From contig CM114275.1 of assembly GCA_050084515.1 (NCBI GenBank), positions 23,436,001-23,500,000 of the forward strand: a stretch of DNA of 64,000 bases, in the 5' to 3' direction. The notes under the pieces are model-generated. The model was not told where the DNA came from, searched no databases, and saw only the letters and a list, made by a program, of their open reading frames with translations. Made by a program: the position numbers and the translations under genes. Positions 9,957 to 20,740 of this stretch are shown here, in pieces (position 1 is the stretch's first letter; each line of letters starts with the position of its first letter). The stretch comes from Blasia pusilla (lineage: Eukaryota > Marchantiophyta > Marchantiopsida > Blasiales).

Positions 9957-12400
9957 AGTGATATCAAAGTAAGGTGTCGCACGCATGGGCCTTAAAAGAA
10001 CAAGTGTCAACACCAAAGGAGGGTTTCTCTAACCCTATCTTCTTTCAATTATATAGATTGATTGTGGGACTTCATTTTGAGGAGATCTTCTTTCACTTCT
10101 CTTAATGTCTATACAAGGTTAAAAATGGAATGGAAAGTTATTTTAGTATTTTATTCTTTTAAATAGAAATTTATTTATGAATCTTTTAAATCTTAAAAAA
10201 TAAATTAGGTCTCCCTCATATTTACATATACTTTTAATTAATTGTAATAAGTAGGCATAAGTTTTAATTAAAAATTTAAATTCAAGTTTAGTTTGGAGGG
10301 GAAATTACACATTATTTTGGGAAAAAATAAGAAATGATACTAATATAAGAGTGGTAAAATAATCATTCTTCAAAAGGATGAAATTGATTTGAATTTTTGA
10401 ATTATGCTTAATTTTCAAGATTGGTTGGGAGGGAAATTCAAACTATGTTTTGGAAAAACAAATTGGATAAAAATGAATAATTTCCTTTTCTTAATTAAGA
10501 GATCATGAGGGTTGGAAAGATAAGTGGTAACTTATTTCTTTTGAAATTAACAAGGAAAACAATTCAAACGATTTTTTTAAAATCAAATTAAGAATTTCAT
10601 TATTAATATTTTCATTTCCATATATTTGATCGAGTGCATCATATGGGCAAAAAATTACAATCGTCTACTAAGTTTGCAACAAAGTGAGGTAGTGGGAAAT
10701 TAAAGATTCTCGAAAATTTGGAAATTTGATTTATGGATGGTAATATGACCCCTAGCATAAGCTACAAATGAGGTGGTGAATATATTAGGGTATGAAGGAA
10801 GTTCATAATATTACTATCAAATTTAGTTTCATAATTGTAGTATTAAGTGAGGACGGCTTTGTATGAGCAACCATCTCAGATATTTTGTCTATAAAAAATA
10901 AATTTAATGTTTTGGTGGCATGATTGTTGGTCACTAGGTTGTAGACTAGTCATAAAACAAGGAGAGAGTTCTAATCCATCTCGAGCTCATAGTTGGAGTT
11001 AGTAGTTAGTCGTCACTAAAAATGGAGTGGAGTCTTAAATGGATGGATTAGTGGATCTAGAAGGGAGTGAGTGATGGGGTGGCCTCTTAAAATCGGCAAA
11101 ACACAGGGCTCAACCTCTATGTATGTCACTTGAACCCTAAATGGACCTTCATGTTTGTTTTTTGGGTACTATTTTGTCTTGTAGTGGCATATGAAATTTT
11201 GCTTCATAGTATAGATGCCTTTCCTAAACACATGAAATCTTTCCAAAATCTATTTAAGCTGGGCAAGATGATGCATCATGACTGATTGAGCCTTCAATAG
11301 GTGTGGCAAAGATCAAATTAGTTGATATTTACTATCTGCTGGGAGCAACAAAAGTAGATCAACTTGCAAAATGTAAATTAATTTCCAGCCATAGTACTAA
11401 AACATTTTCTTGTTATTTGTGTGTAAATCAAGAAAATGTCCTTCCTTAATATTTATTAATAGTTTACATTTTTGTGTTATGGAGGAAGGTAGCAATATCT
11501 CAAAATTAATGAAGTTTTTTCCTCGGTATAGTTTTGTATTATGCCCATAGAATGTAATGTTTGTACGAGACGTCTCACTACCATATATGAAAAAAAAAAA
11601 AAAAAAACTATAGTACTAACAAAGGATAGATTTTCCTAACTTCTCCCTAAGATGGATATGATTTCTCACTCTCTTCCAACAAGAAGTACTTCATTCCTAA
11701 CAAGTGCGACACTAAAGGCTAAAGTATACTCTTCAACTACACACTTCTTCATCCCCCACCACTTTTGGGACAAGCCATAGGTTAAAAAAGAAAAAAAGAA
11801 AACTTCTATTAGACTAAACAACATTAGAAGAACTCAAATAACAATTCTTTCAATCTCTTTACCATCCGGACAACTCCCTCCATGTTTTATTCTTACCATT
11901 GTGTGTTCTTTTTTCTCTCATTTCTTCTATTTCGTTTCGGGATTGTCTTTTTTTCTTTTTTCAGATGTTTTAATCCAACTTAACTCAATTTCATTTTTTC
12001 GCCATATTTTCTGGGTAAAAGAAAATTCAAAATCCTAGTATCATCAACAACCCCATCCATGCCTTCAATGGTTACAGAAGAATCAAGATTCAAGATGTGG
12101 TCATTTAGTGACATGTCCAAACTAAATTGCAAAGAGATGAACCTCTCCAAATAAACAACAATATCTTGACCCCAAAGCTAAGAACAAAATACCTTGTACT
12201 TAAAAGAGCACCCTAACCTCCAAAGCAGGTTACTAAAATCTTGCATAACTAGTTAGTCAAGATTTTGTATTCCTAACAAAATGGCATATATACAAGACGA
12301 TCTAAGGGAAGGGAGACGAACATGGAATCCCTAGCCTCTCCACCTCTAGGCTCAACAAGGAGTTCCAACCACATGTGTGTCCGTAAAATCATGCAAAACA
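9957..12400. other. AT-rich gene-free stretch
   Basis: No open frame with recognisable content on either strand. The base composition is strongly AT-rich compared with the genes that follow. A run of 18 or more A residues lies near 11590. Nothing else identified. Confidence 0.6.
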
Positions 12401-12414
12401 TGAAAGCCCCATTC

Positions 12415-12790
12415 TCACACACACCTCCACCTTGGGAAGAACAAAACATAAAACCCCCATTTACACATCTCCACCTTTGGTATAACCAAGCGTGAAAACC
12501 CCATTTACACATCTCCACATTTGGAATAACAAAACATAAAAATTCCATTGACACATCTGCACCTTTGGAAGAATAAAACATAAAAACTTCATTTACACAT
12601 CTGCACCTTTGGAAGAACAAAACATGAAAACTCCATTTACACATCTGCCTGCACCTTTGGAAGATCAAAACATAAAAACTCCATTTACACATCTCCACCT
12701 TTGGAATAGCAAAGCAGGAAGACCCCATTTATACATCTCCACCTTTGGAAGAACAAAGCACGAAAACCCCATTTACACATCTCAACCTTC
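12415..12790. repeat. Minisatellite, 44-bp unit, about 8 copies
   Basis: The anchor CATTTACACATCT recurs at about 12458, 12502, 12546, 12590, 12634, 12682, 12726 and 12770. The spacing is 44 bp, except one 48-bp step caused by an extra GCCT. Units also share CACCTTTGGAAGAACAAA. Because 44 is not a multiple of three, the repetitive minus-strand reading frame shifts from unit to unit, so it is not a protein repeat. Confidence 0.95.
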
Positions 12791-12799
12791 TGAACAAGC

Positions 12800-13871
12800 G
12801 TTAAATACTGGTTGAAGCGATTCCACCACATTCCATCCTCACGAGTTGAACAAGCACGAAACCCCATTCCCATGTTAATGTATACGATAAAGATACCAAA
12901 ATGTTCAACTTTTGGGTGTTGGTCCTTTTAACATCCGATTTTTGTTGGGTTTGAGTGACAGTCTCGGCGTCGAGTGTGGCGGCATTCATGACCGGCGTGT
13001 ATCTTGTATCGTGTTCTTGCGGACCTCTCCTTGATTTTATAGCTGCGCGCTCGGAGGCGGGTGGGAGGACGTTGCGATCCAGGGCGTACACAGCTCGGGA
13101 GATGGAGAATGAGCCTCAAAATCCATAGCGTAATTGCACAGACGCTGCGAGCGCGGGACGAATCGGAGTGGGTGTCGTGAGTTTCTGGACAGGGCGGAGG
13201 GATCGTCAGGCTATGAGGAGAGCGCTTGGGTAGTAGAAGCATGGAAGACTCGAGGGATTCCGCGCGGAGCCGGAGGAGTAGCCTGGAGTGGAAATTATCC
13301 GGGGCCGCTCTGCAGAGCAATCGTCGAATGCGAAGGGGGGGGATGCGGCGATGGATGTGCGAATAGGTCGGTCGGGGGTTTCTATCGCTGTCACGGCGCA
13401 GAAGGGTCAGAGCTGCAAATACTCCGCGGCTGTCCATCAGTTTCAGAAGTTGTGGTGCCGGTGAGTTTCCTTGTGCACGGGATGAGCACGGTCTGCTCTC
13501 CCGCTTTCCTACTACAGCTGCAGGGCACAGAAATCTATGGCTTGTTGGGCGTAGGATTTCTTCGGGGAGATATGTAGCTCTTCTATTTTGTTAGTGGGAA
13601 CTGGATAACACTGGAAACACGTCCAGGAAGGAATCTTCACTGCAGCATGTCTGAATTCTGAAAATCGTCGGCCTCGTGCATAATCGTAATTACTCTTTAG
13701 TGAGAATGGCGGACTTGCGCTGGATTTCGTGGTTTCTTTAGTGATGACTTTTGCTCGTCGATTGCAGACGTAATTGTGTCCGCTGCGTCAGTGAGCATAT
13801 GGCCATGGTCTGATGAAGAATCGTTACCCGGATGCGGCCGTTTTTCCCCCAGTAGTTCCGATTTTTAGCTC
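12800..13871 (+). other. Upstream region of the PPR gene
   Basis: GC content rises sharply here relative to the AT-rich stretch to the left. The region probably holds the promoter and 5' untranslated sequence of the PPR gene. Open frames of 96-169 codons occur on both strands but overlap each other and resemble nothing I know. I cannot place a transcription start. Confidence 0.4.
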
Positions 13872-16121
13872 ATGAGGAATATGAAATCTTTTCAGCAAAT
13901 TTTCCTGTTGCCGTCGAGCCGCTGTGACGTATCTGGAGGTCGTCGAATTTTCGTGCGTGCTCAGGATGGGTTGAGCTCATGGGCTTTGGAGGTGCTGGAG
14001 CTTTTCGTTCCAGCTGCAAATGGAAGTCAATGTGGTCGACGTGACCTAGGAGAACAGATTGATCTCGTACAAGGGATAGGACCTTTGCTTCTGACAGAGA
14101 ACGTTGTTGGTACTGCTCCAGCATCCCCTGGAAAGCACTTTCTGGTCTGGAACGCATTATCTTCTCATGCCGGTGGACACGGGCGAGATCTTCCTAGTAA
14201 TCATTCTGCGGGTTCGAGGAGGCAGTTTTCGAGCTGGTCGGTGGATTCGGTGGATGTGTCCACACAGACTTGGCTGCGGGAATCTCGTTTGGGACTGCAA
14301 GAACGCCAGAGGATTGAGGAATACAAGGCTGCGGGCGCTGGAATGATCCGAATGCCCGTTCATGAGACGGGTCGTCGGGTACAATGGAGTAAAATTCATG
14401 GCCATGGAAGAGATGAAACTGTGACTAGAATCTGTCGAGTTCTTGCAGGGAAGAAATGGTGGGGACCTGACCTCATATCAACTCTTGTGCGGATGGAGGT
14501 GCGCTTAGATCCCTACATTGTGACTCAAGTTTTGAAGCAGCAACAGAGGGTCCAAATAGCTGTAGGTTTCTTCCAGTGGACCAAGGAACAGAAAGGGTAT
14601 AAGCACAACACTTGTGTGTACAACACCATGATCGGTATCGTGGGCACCAATAAAGACTTTCTGGCATTGAAACGTCTTATGGAAGAGATGTTGCGGGAAG
14701 GGTGTGAACCCAACTCAATAACATTCACTTTAATCATCAGAAGCTTTGGGGCGAAGAAAATTGACAAAGCGGTCGATACGTTTGAGCATATGAAGGAGTT
14801 TGGGTGTCCTCCAGATGTTGCCACATATAACTGTTTAATTGACTTGTTGATAAAGGCAGGTGACGATTCAAAAGCTTGGAGCTTTCAGGAGAGAATGATA
14901 GAGGCCAATCTAGAACCTGACCGAATTACTCACAACATCCTGTATAGCAGCTTTGTCAAGTGTGGCAGAGTGGACGATGCGTGTTCTCTTACAAAAGCAT
15001 TTCTCCCTGTGAGCAAATATAATTCCCTGATCCACCATTTAGGACGAGGTGGGAAGTTGGAGGATGCGCTCAAAGTGTTCCACAACATGAAAGACAAGGG
15101 GAAGCCTGACAATTTCACCTATTCGTCTCTCATCACGTTTTTCGGTAAAGCAGGCAGAGTAGATGATGCTTGGACTCTTTTCCAGGAGATGAGAAAGTCG
15201 GGGTGTACTCCGGATGTGGTGGTCTACAGTGCGATTATGAATGCCTTCCGGAAGGCTGGTAAAGCAGACGAAGTTCTTGGTCTATTTCATGGTATGAAGA
15301 GGCAAGGATGTGAACCAGACCGAGAATCCTACACTGATCTCATACATTCCCTTGTGGAGGCCAACAGAACTGATTTAGCATACTCTTTCCTGGAAGAGAT
15401 GAAAGAAATGGGGTTTGAGCCAAAACTTGCTACCTATTCAGATGTTCTTTGGATGCTCGGAAAGGCAGGTGCAGTTGATGCAGCTCTCAAAATTTTCAAA
15501 GAAATGAAAGACGTTTGGAGGAAACCTAGGGTTAAGGCTTACCTTTCGATGATAGTCGCTTTCAGTCTAGCAGGCAGAATGGACGAGGCCTTGGGTCTCT
15601 TCAAGGAATCTAAAGAACTGGGCTGCCCACCCCTCCATGACATGTACTGTAGTCTGATTCATGGGTATTGCAAAGTAGGAGACATCTGCTCAGCACGAGA
15701 GCTTTTCCTCGAGATGAGTGAGATAGGTTTTTTCCTTGACCTTGTGACCTGCAATGTCCTCATCAACAGTCTCTGCAAAGTCGAAAGATTCGACGAGGCC
15801 TTGCAACTTCTTCAAAAAATGCCTGAAAACGGATGTACTCCGAATGTCGTCAGCTATACCACTCTTATTCGGGGCCTAGGTGATTCAGGCCGGGAGGATT
15901 TAGCATTCTCCCTGTTTCAGGATATGAAAGAAAAAGGATGCAAACCAAATGTGATCACCTTCAACACGCTCATCCACTTCCTTTGTAAGAAAGGGAAGTC
16001 ACATGATGCATACAAGCTGTTCCAAGAAATGGAAGAAAGTGGGTGTGCTCCAAATGACTTCACATTACTTACTATGGAGCCTTTAGTATTGAGTGAAGAG
16101 CAACAGTCACCAGCAAGCTGA
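13872..16121 (+). CDS. P-class pentatricopeptide repeat (PPR) protein
   Basis: An uninterrupted 749-codon gene without introns, as is usual for PPR genes. PPR proteins bind single-stranded RNA in mitochondria or chloroplasts and guide its processing, stability or translation. The first 170 or so residues are Ser/Arg-rich and unstructured-looking, consistent with an organelle-targeting leader, though I cannot tell which organelle. A conserved stretch before the repeats (VRLDPYIVTQVLKQQQ, then AVGFFQWTKEQKGYKHN) resembles P-class proteins of the At3g16010 type. From about residue 249 to 735 come 14 tandem motifs of about 35 residues ending mostly in PD or PN. Motif 4 is short (about 29 residues) and a partial fifteenth follows. 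No E, E+ or DYW extension is present, so it is not an editing-type PPR. The start is the first in-frame Met; no upstream in-frame extension is supported. The copy appears intact. Confidence 0.93.
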   Translation: MRNMKSFQQIFLLPSSRCDVSGGRRIFVRAQDGLSSWALEVLELFVPAANGSQCGRRDLGEQIDLVQGIGPLLLTENVVGTAPASPGKHFLVWNALSSHAGGHGRDLPSNHSAGSRRQFSSWSVDSVDVSTQTWLRESRLGLQERQRIEEYKAAGAGMIRMPVHETGRRVQWSKIHGHGRDETVTRICRVLAGKKWWGPDLISTLVRMEVRLDPYIVTQVLKQQQRVQIAVGFFQWTKEQKGYKHNTCVYNTMIGIVGTNKDFLALKRLMEEMLREGCEPNSITFTLIIRSFGAKKIDKAVDTFEHMKEFGCPPDVATYNCLIDLLIKAGDDSKAWSFQERMIEANLEPDRITHNILYSSFVKCGRVDDACSLTKAFLPVSKYNSLIHHLGRGGKLEDALKVFHNMKDKGKPDNFTYSSLITFFGKAGRVDDAWTLFQEMRKSGCTPDVVVYSAIMNAFRKAGKADEVLGLFHGMKRQGCEPDRESYTDLIHSLVEANRTDLAYSFLEEMKEMGFEPKLATYSDVLWMLGKAGAVDAALKIFKEMKDVWRKPRVKAYLSMIVAFSLAGRMDEALGLFKESKELGCPPLHDMYCSLIHGYCKVGDICSARELFLEMSEIGFFLDLVTCNVLINSLCKVERFDEALQLLQKMPENGCTPNVVSYTTLIRGLGDSGREDLAFSLFQDMKEKGCKPNVITFNTLIHFLCKKGKSHDAYKLFQEMEESGCAPNDFTLLTMEPLVLSEEQQSPAS

Positions 16122-17930
16122 TCGGCAGCAGCTGTGATGGTGATATCGAGTGCTCTCATATTTTCTGTCCTTGGGGTACATTTATCTTCACCTCCTTCCT
16201 TTTCGTTGATGAGTTGATTTCAGCACAGCAGAGGCGGGTTAGCTCATCTTACCCCGTGTACTACTGACAAGGGGTTCAGAGGTCTCCCGTGTTTACACAA
16301 AAGGAAAAAGCGTTCTCAATAACTTCGTGGGGACTGAGGAGGACAGGAATTCGCTTTACACTTCCTGCAGATTAAGTTCAGCAAGGAGTGAGAAAATCCT
16401 TGCTTGTGCAAATTTGCAGTTCCTGGACTGCACAATTTTATATTCCCTTGCTCCTTGATTTCAGCACAGCAGAGGCCGAGTAGACCATCTTGCTCCCTGT
16501 GTAACCAGGGAGCAAGATGGTCCCTGGTTACACAGGGAGCAAAATGGTCCAACGAATGCAGAATGCTATCAACTCGCTGGAGCTCTTGGAAGGGCCGGGA
16601 GTGTCCTGCCATGGCATATGGAGGTTTTTCGGTTTCAAGAAAGAAGTCTCCCCGAGCGGCCCTCGCAGTGCCGTTTCAGCACGAAAGGAATACCTGCAGA
16701 GGGAAATGAGGGCAGAAACAAAGGCACTGTCTTCACTCATGCAGATCGAGCGTAAAAGCTCACCACAAATTAGAGGATCTGCCTCGGATGGGAAGTGATC
16801 TCTCTGGTTGTGTCCGGTTGAAGACACGGGAAACGGTGGGCAGCCTCCACACGGTGCACGAGTTCGGACTGAAATTTGGAGAGTAAAAGATAAGTACTGT
16901 CTTATGGCTTTCATTTTCGAGAAGACCTGTGCAATGTCCTCAAAGCAAGAATGACAGCAGTCTTCGATGGAAGACGATGATGCTCACCCATGTTCGAAGA
17001 GAATCACTCAAAAGAGGACTCCTTTGGGTCCCTGTGGATAATAAATCGGCAGTTCATTCATTCGCTCTTCCTTTCTTTCTTTCATTCTTACTTTCGCTCC
17101 CTCTAGTTAGCAGCCACTTGTTGTCATAGCTGCAAATTCCTCCAGTTCAATTGGCACACTCCGAGTGAAAGGCGCAGTCACGAAGACAGCCAGGCAACCA
17201 AAGTGGGTTAAAATCCAGCTGCTGAACTGCGACAGACTGCACTGATCGACCTCACATGGGACAGCCTGCCTGAGAATCGGGACCATGTCATGAGTGGAAG
17301 CACGCAAGAGATAGGAGAGTGTGTCGACGCCGATACCTGTCAAACGGAGACAGAACAGAAGAGAGACGAGACACTACTGAGCTTCTCTGTTACGCTTCTC
17401 CTACCGCTTGTGACAGACGGCAGAGAGTACTGCAGGAACGTCAGCAAAGAAAGTAGAGAAATTGTGTTCTGGCAGATGGGACACAGACGCACTGGACAGG
17501 TCAGGAGAAAAGCGAAAGCCAGCCAAATCAGTCAGAAAGTAAAGCTGTTGTACTGACATCGAAGGCAAACAAACTGTTGACCCTCGAATGTGGATGTCCT
17601 GCAGTACGTAAACGCTTCCAGTTTCTTGCCAGAGAGCCTGCAGACATGGCAGAACTGGTGCGGACCACCAAGCATCACCGATTGTGAAGTAGTAACTCTC
17701 AAGGGTAACTCCTCTGGCAGCTCACGGTGGCCAAACTCCTATCCATGACATACAAAACTAAATCTCTTTCAGTTACGTCAAACTTTTGTCACCATCTTTC
17801 AAGAATTCGTCCACAACGATCGCAAAGACTTCGCGAGGTCTATCCCCAAACATCTTGAACTGCACAGCGACCGAGAATCCGTCTTTCCTTCCACGTTATT
17901 ACTTCCTGCCTCCTGGCGGGATTATTACAA
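16122..17930. other. 3' flank of the PPR gene, no gene recognised
   Basis: Moderately GC-rich sequence with short overlapping open frames on both strands and nothing recognisable. GATTTCAGCACAGCAGAGGC occurs twice (about 16217 and 16457), so there is a diverged local direct repeat. The inverted repeats at 16483-16537 are listed separately. The 3' untranslated region of the PPR gene probably lies at the start. Confidence 0.5.
16483..16537. repeat. Overlapping perfect inverted repeats (hairpins)
   Basis: Arm GACCATCTTGCTCCCTG (16483-16499) is followed after six bases by its exact complement at 16506-16522. An overlapping second pair, CCCTGTGTAACCAGGG (16495-16510) and CCCTGGTTACACAGGG (16522-16537), is also perfect. 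The two foldings exclude each other. There is no T-run typical of a bacterial terminator, which would not be expected in a plant anyway. Confidence 0.9.
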
Positions 17931-19330
17931 GTTTCTGGGCGTGGGGATGATGGATGTTTCCTAAATCAAGGGAAGTCGGCCATCAACGAAAACTGGTGCT
18001 TCCATTTTCCCGGCTGGGGAAACTCTCCGAGTCAAAAGATGTTGGCTGTCTTCAAGACATCCACGAGATTTTGCATATTTCTTGGCTTGGGTGTTCCCAA
18101 ATCACAACAGGTTGGGTGTGGTCGCACTATGTGGATGAAATACCCCCATAATGGACCCCAAATCTACCCCATGCGGTTAATCGACCCCAAACCCACCGAA
18201 CTTGGGCACAGAATAGATTTTAAATCATCAAGCGAAAATGTCAGTGTGATGGATTAAAAGTGGGAATTTAAAAATCAAAGAAGAGGGCATTATGCAATAA
18301 TAATGTAGGTGTCCAAATCAACGGGATAGCATGTCATTCCATCATTATGCACGTGAAGTTGAGTGCAAGATCCGTTTCATCATGTTAATCTGCCAACATG
18401 ATTACAAACAATTTGCAGGTCATATGAGGGGGGCTATCAAAATGCTAGTTCCCTTCTTTTTTATGTTTTAGGAGCTTTTTTATGTACGAAATAATGATGG
18501 GTCATTATGATAAATGTGTTACTAGTAACTTAAGACCTCTTGTATCAACCTGGTTGAGAAGGTAATTGATTTTTTTTCCGAGAAGGTCGTTGAAAATCAA
18601 AAGGCGTTGAACCACAATAATATAGATGGGTTCGATCGGAGGTATGGTAAAAGGTGGAAAACATGAGAACCCGCACGAAATGTATTCATGACCTATAGTT
18701 CTTCCATGGTGAACATCAAACCCACACCAAGTATATTCATGACCCATTTTTCTTCCAGGGTGGATTTTTTCTTCACGGTCTTAACTTTAGCTTTCTTCCA
18801 TACGTTCCACAATAATGGTGCATGAATGAATATGCAAATGTGATTTCGTAAAATTCACTCCCTTTTTTATTTCATTGGTGTTTTTATTGTACACTATATT
18901 TCAGGTGTAGTCACCTTCTTTATTTGAATTTCTCTTCTCTATTGTAGACAATCCTACATATAATTAATCATGAGAGAAAATCAGGGTAAGCAAATAAATT
19001 TGAATGTTTAATTTTGAATTTGAGACTTGTCAATAGTCATAACAAAAGTTGGACGAATAGAGAATAGGGAACTGAAATCTAAGTAATGACAATTCAGAGT
19101 CAAATGTAATCAACGGGAAACATGGAATAAAAAATTGATCTATGATTTTCTTCCCTGTGATGATTTCCCTATTTTCACAATGTTACATAAATCCACAAAT
19201 CATCAATCTTGTCCCGTTTACTTGTCTTTATGACTCATTCCTTCATATTTCGGAAACATGATTAGGACATCAATGTTCAAATACGAACGATGTCGAACCA
19301 AAATATAAACATGTGTCCAAAAGTTCTATC
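17931..19330. other. Gene-free stretch
   Basis: AT-rich sequence without recognisable coding or transposon domains. A short repeated phrase around ATTCATGACC...TTCTTCCA appears near 18680 and 18730. Nothing else identified. Confidence 0.5.
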
Positions 19331-19332
19331 GT

Positions 19333-19356
19333 ATATATATATATATATATATATGA
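19333..19356. repeat. (TA)n microsatellite
   Basis: About eleven uninterrupted TA units between TATCG and TGAATT. Confidence 0.95.
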
Positions 19357-19400
19357 ATTATTATACTTGTGAATCCCTCTATGATATCTCCTACTTGCAA

Positions 19401-19836
19401 GGAGCCACTCACATCCAAATGGAGGATATCTCCTTTCCAAAGCTCGAGCACACACGACGATCACTCTTTGCGTCACCTCTAAATCTGATGGTGGTGAACT
19501 CTTATTGTTCCCTTTTCTTCGAGTCCCCCTCCGTATACTTGTGAATCCCGCTTACGTACTTTCGAAACAAAGATGCACTTCGATAAAAACGAGTGATGGA
19601 AAACCCATCGGAAGTACAAAAGAGGGGGACTCAAAGAGTCAAAACCTGAAGGCCACAACAGGACCAGAAAAGGAAGAAGGGGGCATTCCCCCCCTTCTTC
19701 CTCTCGTACTTTCAAGGAGCTCCCCTTTGAAGCCTCTTTCATCTTATTTCTTCCATCCGGCCACTCGCATGCAAATGGAGGATGTCTTCTTCCCGACGCT
19801 CGAGCACACACGACTAAAAAAACAGTCACTCTTTTC
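19401..19836 (+). repeat. Diverged direct repeat flanking a 120-bp segment
   Basis: The segment at 19401-19475 (CCACTCACATCCAAATGGAGG, then GCTCGAGCACACACGAC, then TCACTCTTT) recurs at 19760-19836 with a few changes. Between the two copies lies the 120-bp segment at 19571-19690, which has a near-identical reverse copy at 33309-33431. Confidence 0.8.
19571..19690 (+). repeat. 120-bp segment with reverse copy at 33.3 kb
   Basis: From AGATGCACTTCGATAAA to GAAGAAGGGGGCATTCCC. By eye it differs from the reverse complement of 33309-33431 at only about four positions, including one indel. Both copies keep an open frame reading TSDGKPIGSTKEGDSKSQN. I do not recognise that peptide; it may be a piece of a young repeat rather than a gene. 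Confidence 0.85.
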
Positions 19837-19973
19837 ATTAACGCCCACGGGACAGAACGCCGATCGTGGTGAACTCCCGTCCACTTTCACGAGGGAATCG
19901 CCGGTGTCACCCCTACGCAAGCTGCCAGCGCCACTCCCGCCTCGCGCTGAGCATAGCTATCGTGGCAGTCATC

Positions 19974-20447
19974 AGGTCCTCCTACCACCCTCCCTGCACT
20001 CAAGGAGCAGCGCTGCCCGAGTTTACGTCCATTTAGGTGCGGTGGCGTCTCGGCCAACGCACTTCGAAAAGCAAGCAGCCGCGGGTGATTCCGATTAGGT
20101 CAACTCTCTCTCAGCGTGGCGTCTCAGCGCAAAGCCGTGGCAGCTGCTCCAGCATCGGCTCATGTAAGTGGGGCTTCTTAGCCGGAAGCACCGCCAGCTG
20201 CTCCTGATCAGTCCTGAGGTCCTCCTACCACCATGCTCTCAAGGAGCATCGACTTTTCCTAACCCCTCCCGGATTTTACGTCGATTTTTAGGTGCGGTGG
20301 CTTCGCGGCCAACTCTTGGAAAAGCAGCGGCAGATGGTTCCGCTTAGCCCATCGGGTCAATTCAGCGTGGCAGCTGCTCCGGCCTCGGCCCATGGAGGTG
20401 AGGGAGGCTTCTTAGCCGAAAGCACTGCCAGCTGCTCGTGATTAGTT
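19974..20447 (+). repeat. Imperfect tandem duplication, period ~242 bp
   Basis: The landmarks AGGTCCTCCTACCACC, CAAGGAGC, TTTAGGTGCGGTGGC, GGTCAA and CAGCGTGGC occur in the same order twice, starting near 19974 and 20216. A further remnant (GCTTCT...CAGTGGCAGTTGCTCC) follows near 20463. GC-rich, with no convincing open frame across the units. Confidence 0.75.
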
Positions 20448-20632
20448 CGTTCGATTTAGGTCGGGCTTCTCATCCGACAGCAGTGGCAGTTGCTCCCTCC
20501 CCACGACGGACAGCGAGTGCGAGTGCGAGAGGGAGGCAGACGCGAGACGGTGGGTGGGACGTTTATTCCTTGTTGCGCTTTTCGGAGAAGCGGCGGGAGT
20601 CTGGTGCGCAGATGGGACCATTCCACACAGAA

Positions 20633-20715
20633 TCATGGGCGTGAGAGGTCCCACACTGGACGGGCTAAGAGCGCTCGCACAACAGTCATGGGCGTCACAG
20701 GTCCCACACTAGACG
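20633..20715 (+). repeat. Two-copy ~53-bp tandem repeat
   Basis: CATGGGCGTGAGAGGTCCCA at 20633 recurs as CATGGGCGTCACAGGTCCCA at 20686, each followed by CACTRGACG. Confidence 0.8.
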
Positions 20716-20740
20716 AGCGGGGGGGAGCCTCTTGGGTGTA

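Noticed and set aside
12273-12728. 151-codon minus-strand open frame with a repetitive Cys/Trp-rich peptide
   Set aside because: Produced by the 44-bp minisatellite; the unit length is not a multiple of three, so the peptide repeat shifts frame and is not a designed protein repeat.
13134-13577. 147-codon plus-strand open frame upstream of the PPR gene
   Set aside because: No motif, and overlapped by a 169-codon minus-strand frame; probably 5' noncoding sequence.
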